From positions 5,146,001 through 5,210,000 of the forward strand of contig NZ_CP115483.1 in the NCBI RefSeq assembly GCF_027627455.1: a stretch of DNA of 64,000 nucleotides. The letters are read 5' to 3'. The stretch is from Sphingobacterium sp. SYP-B4668 (GTDB lineage Bacteria; Bacteroidota; Bacteroidia; Sphingobacteriales; Sphingobacteriaceae). Every line of letters begins with the position of its first letter. Position 1 is the stretch's first letter. The position numbers were made by a program, and so were the translations under genes. Of the stretch, positions 62,561 through 64,000 are shown one piece after another. The notes under the pieces were generated by a model. The model ran no database searches and had not been told where the DNA came from. It was given only the letters and a program-made list of their open reading frames with translations.

Positions 62561-63673
62561 CTATTGAAAGACAGGAACTCCTTCATAAAATACTTGCTCT
62601 AGATTAAAAGAATCATCAAATACAATAATATTTGCACGCGCGCCTTTTTCTATCCTTCCCAAATCTGCACGTCCGATAAGATCCGCAGGATATTGTGTGG
62701 CCATCCGCAATGCTTCATCCAAAGGCACCCCCACTTTATTTACGGCATTCTTCACCGCCCCAAGTAGTGTTAATGCGGATCCAGACAACGTCCCGTCTGG
62801 AAGTACATAATGGTCTTCGTTCAGTATATGACGGTAGATTCCCTTATCACATGGAGCTACCGCATCTGTAATCATAAAAAGGCGGTCCCCCATCAAGCGT
62901 TTTGCCACTCTAGCGGCTTCAAAACTCACATGTATCCCATCAAGAATAATACTTGCCTGAGCTTGGCCATGATTAAATACCGCCCCAGGAAGCCCTACCT
63001 CTCGATGGTGAAAACCAGACATTGCATTAAAAAGATGCGTCGCTGCAACAATACCTTGGTCAAACGCGCTAGTGGCCTCTTCAAAAGTTGCATCGCTATG
63101 TCCCGCACTTATTCGCACACCCTTTTCAAGCAAAAGCTCTAGGCTATCGGTATCCAACAATTCAGGAGCTACAGTCATCATCTTGACCAATCCCAGTTCA
63201 TCTTCATTCAACAAATCCGCTATTCTCTCCTTACTCGGCGTGATTATTAGCTCAGCTGGATGCGCCCCTCGCTTCTTAGCATTCAAAAAAGGTCCCTCCA
63301 GATGCAATCCCAAAGCAACTTTAGGAGGATTTGCATTTACAATAGCGATAGCTTGTTTAAAAACATCAATGGTATTTGTTGCCAAGCAAAGAAGATAAGA
63401 TGTACAACCTTGCCCCAATAATGTTTGGTCAATCTTCTGAATGGACTCACTGCACAGCTCCGCAGAAAAAAGCTGATCTCCCGCACCATAAATTTGTAAG
63501 TCAATCAGCCCAGGCGCGATATTAGCTCCTTTAACATCTACAATAGTTGCATCAGGAGGAAGCATATCAATTCCCACGACCTCAGCAATATGCTCATCAG
63601 TTAGCAAGAGAACCTGATCTTTTAGTACTTGAGTTCCCGTATAGATAATTCCATTAATAAGTGCTGTATCCAT
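62561..63673 (-). CDS. nagA: N-acetylglucosamine-6-phosphate deacetylase
   Basis: 370 aa from the ATG at 63671-63673; an ATG seven codons up (63694) is possible, and the open frame to 63793 is not credible. Amidohydrolase motifs: GLIDLQIYGAGDQLF, HLEGPFLNAKKRGAH (metal Glu), SAGHSDATFEEA, THLFNAMSGFHHREVG and MITDAVAPC (catalytic Asp). NagA converts GlcNAc-6-P to GlcN-6-P plus acetate, the step after MurQ, which links this gene to the murein locus. A start of the locus here, on the same strand, is plausible. NagB is not in the window. Confidence 0.93.
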   Translation of the reverse strand: MDTALINGIIYTGTQVLKDQVLLLTDEHIAEVVGIDMLPPDATIVDVKGANIAPGLIDLQIYGAGDQLFSAELCSESIQKIDQTLLGQGCTSYLLCLATNTIDVFKQAIAIVNANPPKVALGLHLEGPFLNAKKRGAHPAELIITPSKERIADLLNEDELGLVKMMTVAPELLDTDSLELLLEKGVRISAGHSDATFEEATSAFDQGIVAATHLFNAMSGFHHREVGLPGAVFNHGQAQASIILDGIHVSFEAARVAKRLMGDRLFMITDAVAPCDKGIYRHILNEDHYVLPDGTLSGSALTLLGAVKNAVNKVGVPLDEALRMATQYPADLIGRADLGRIEKGARANIIVFDDSFNLEQVFYEGVPVFQ

Positions 63674-63815
63674 TTCTTGATTTTTAATTATCATTTTTTT
63701 AATAGGGCTGCAATAAAGGAACCAACCATCCCCCAATTCTTTAGATCCGCGTACGATTCCATTAGATATAAAGATAGCCATTGGTAATATCAATTAAGGT
63801 CCGTAAATTAGCATT

Positions 63816-63956
63816 ATGGATTCTTTTAACAAAAAAGATAGCGAAAAACCTGTCAATTCAAACATGAGATTAATGCGTAGCATTAATATTATTGCAATTT
63901 CGATTTTCGTTCTCGCTATTCTTTTTAAGGTCATTCAATATCTCTTTTTTAAATAA
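63816..63956 (+). CDS. Small membrane protein, 46 aa (predicted)
   Basis: ATG at 63816 to TAA at 63954-63956. A polar, Lys/Asn-rich N-terminus (MDSFNKKDSEKPVNSNMR) is followed by one membrane helix (INIIAISIFVLAILFKVI) and an aromatic end. It diverges from nagA and ends 11 bp before the next start, so it looks like the first cistron of a new plus-strand unit. I do not recognise the family. Confidence 0.55.
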   Translation: MDSFNKKDSEKPVNSNMRLMRSINIIAISIFVLAILFKVIQYLFFK

Positions 63957-63967
63957 CCGAACGATAA

Positions 63968-64000
63968 ATGTCACAGAAAATCATTTTAAATACCGAAAAA
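63968..64000 (+). CDS. Start of a gene cut by the window edge (possibly RidA family)
   Basis: Eleven codons, MSQKIILNTEK, run to the end of the window. The sequence resembles the opening of RidA/YjgF enamine deaminases, but eleven residues are too few for more than a guess. Confidence 0.3.
   Translation, partial: MSQKIILNTEK

Noticed and set aside
1..64000. CRISPR arrays, transposases, integrases, phage genes
   Set aside because: No regularly spaced short repeats and no such protein families were seen on either strand.

Overview
The window reads as a chromosome segment of a Bacteroidetes, most likely a Sphingobacterium-like member of the Sphingobacteriaceae. The signs are AT-rich DNA, three SusC/SusD pairs, an ECF sigma/FecR module, PorT-type and DUF4397/DUF5683/DUF2911 proteins, the order parA-parB-DUF5683-dapB-lepB, and a textbook Bacteroidetes promoter (TTG-N18-TATATTTG) before two tRNA-Val genes. 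No insertion sequence, prophage or CRISPR array was seen.

Layout. 1-7.4 kb holds housekeeping and scattered metabolic genes: a partial secreted sugar isomerase, gltX, a membrane histidine kinase overlapping a DinB protein and a hotdog thioesterase, a FucP-type sugar transporter, and a DUF2911 protein. 7.5-12.4 kb holds a flavin/Fe-S dehydrogenase, a DUF1338 (HglS-like) dioxygenase and a divergent LysR regulator; together they look like the last steps of lysine catabolism (2-oxoadipate to D-2-hydroxyglutarate to 2-oxoglutarate). 12.4-22.3 kb is core: cdaA, pdxJ, two tandem lepB, dapB, a DUF5683 protein, parB, parA, an FMN reductase and an LpxH-like phosphoesterase.

22.4-28.2 kb holds a DUF1080 lipoprotein and an ECF sigma-FecR-STN operon. 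The STN protein is not a TonB receptor; it carries LA_2272-type surface repeats. I find the same two-box promoter, CAAGGGTAA-N12-TTGTC, three times with exactly the same spacing: before the sigma gene, before a 34-aa membrane ORF plus lipid A acyltransferase, and before an outer-membrane beta-barrel gene. This predicts a small self-regulated envelope regulon.

28.3-31.7 kb carries two identical tRNA-Val genes, a putative porin and purine nucleoside phosphorylase.

31.7-63.7 kb is almost entirely minus strand and looks like a murein (peptidoglycan) utilisation locus. It has an AmpD-like secreted amidase, NamZ (DUF1343, exo-beta-N-acetylmuramidase family), two DigH-like GHL10 lipoproteins, a GH9-polysaccharide deacetylase fusion, a phosphoesterase/PQQ-propeller protein, three SusC/SusD pairs, an SSF symporter, MurQ and NagA. 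The inferred flow is: peptides stripped outside or in the periplasm, naked glycan cut and imported, MurNAc taken up, MurNAc-6-P converted to GlcNAc-6-P (MurQ) and then to GlcN-6-P (NagA). A MurNAc kinase and NagB are not in the window. Two of the SusC genes share a conserved 54-bp promoter-proximal element with a TTGCAT-N5-TGCA core, and a variant lies upstream of namZ.

All family assignments are from reading the translated sequence; no search was run.
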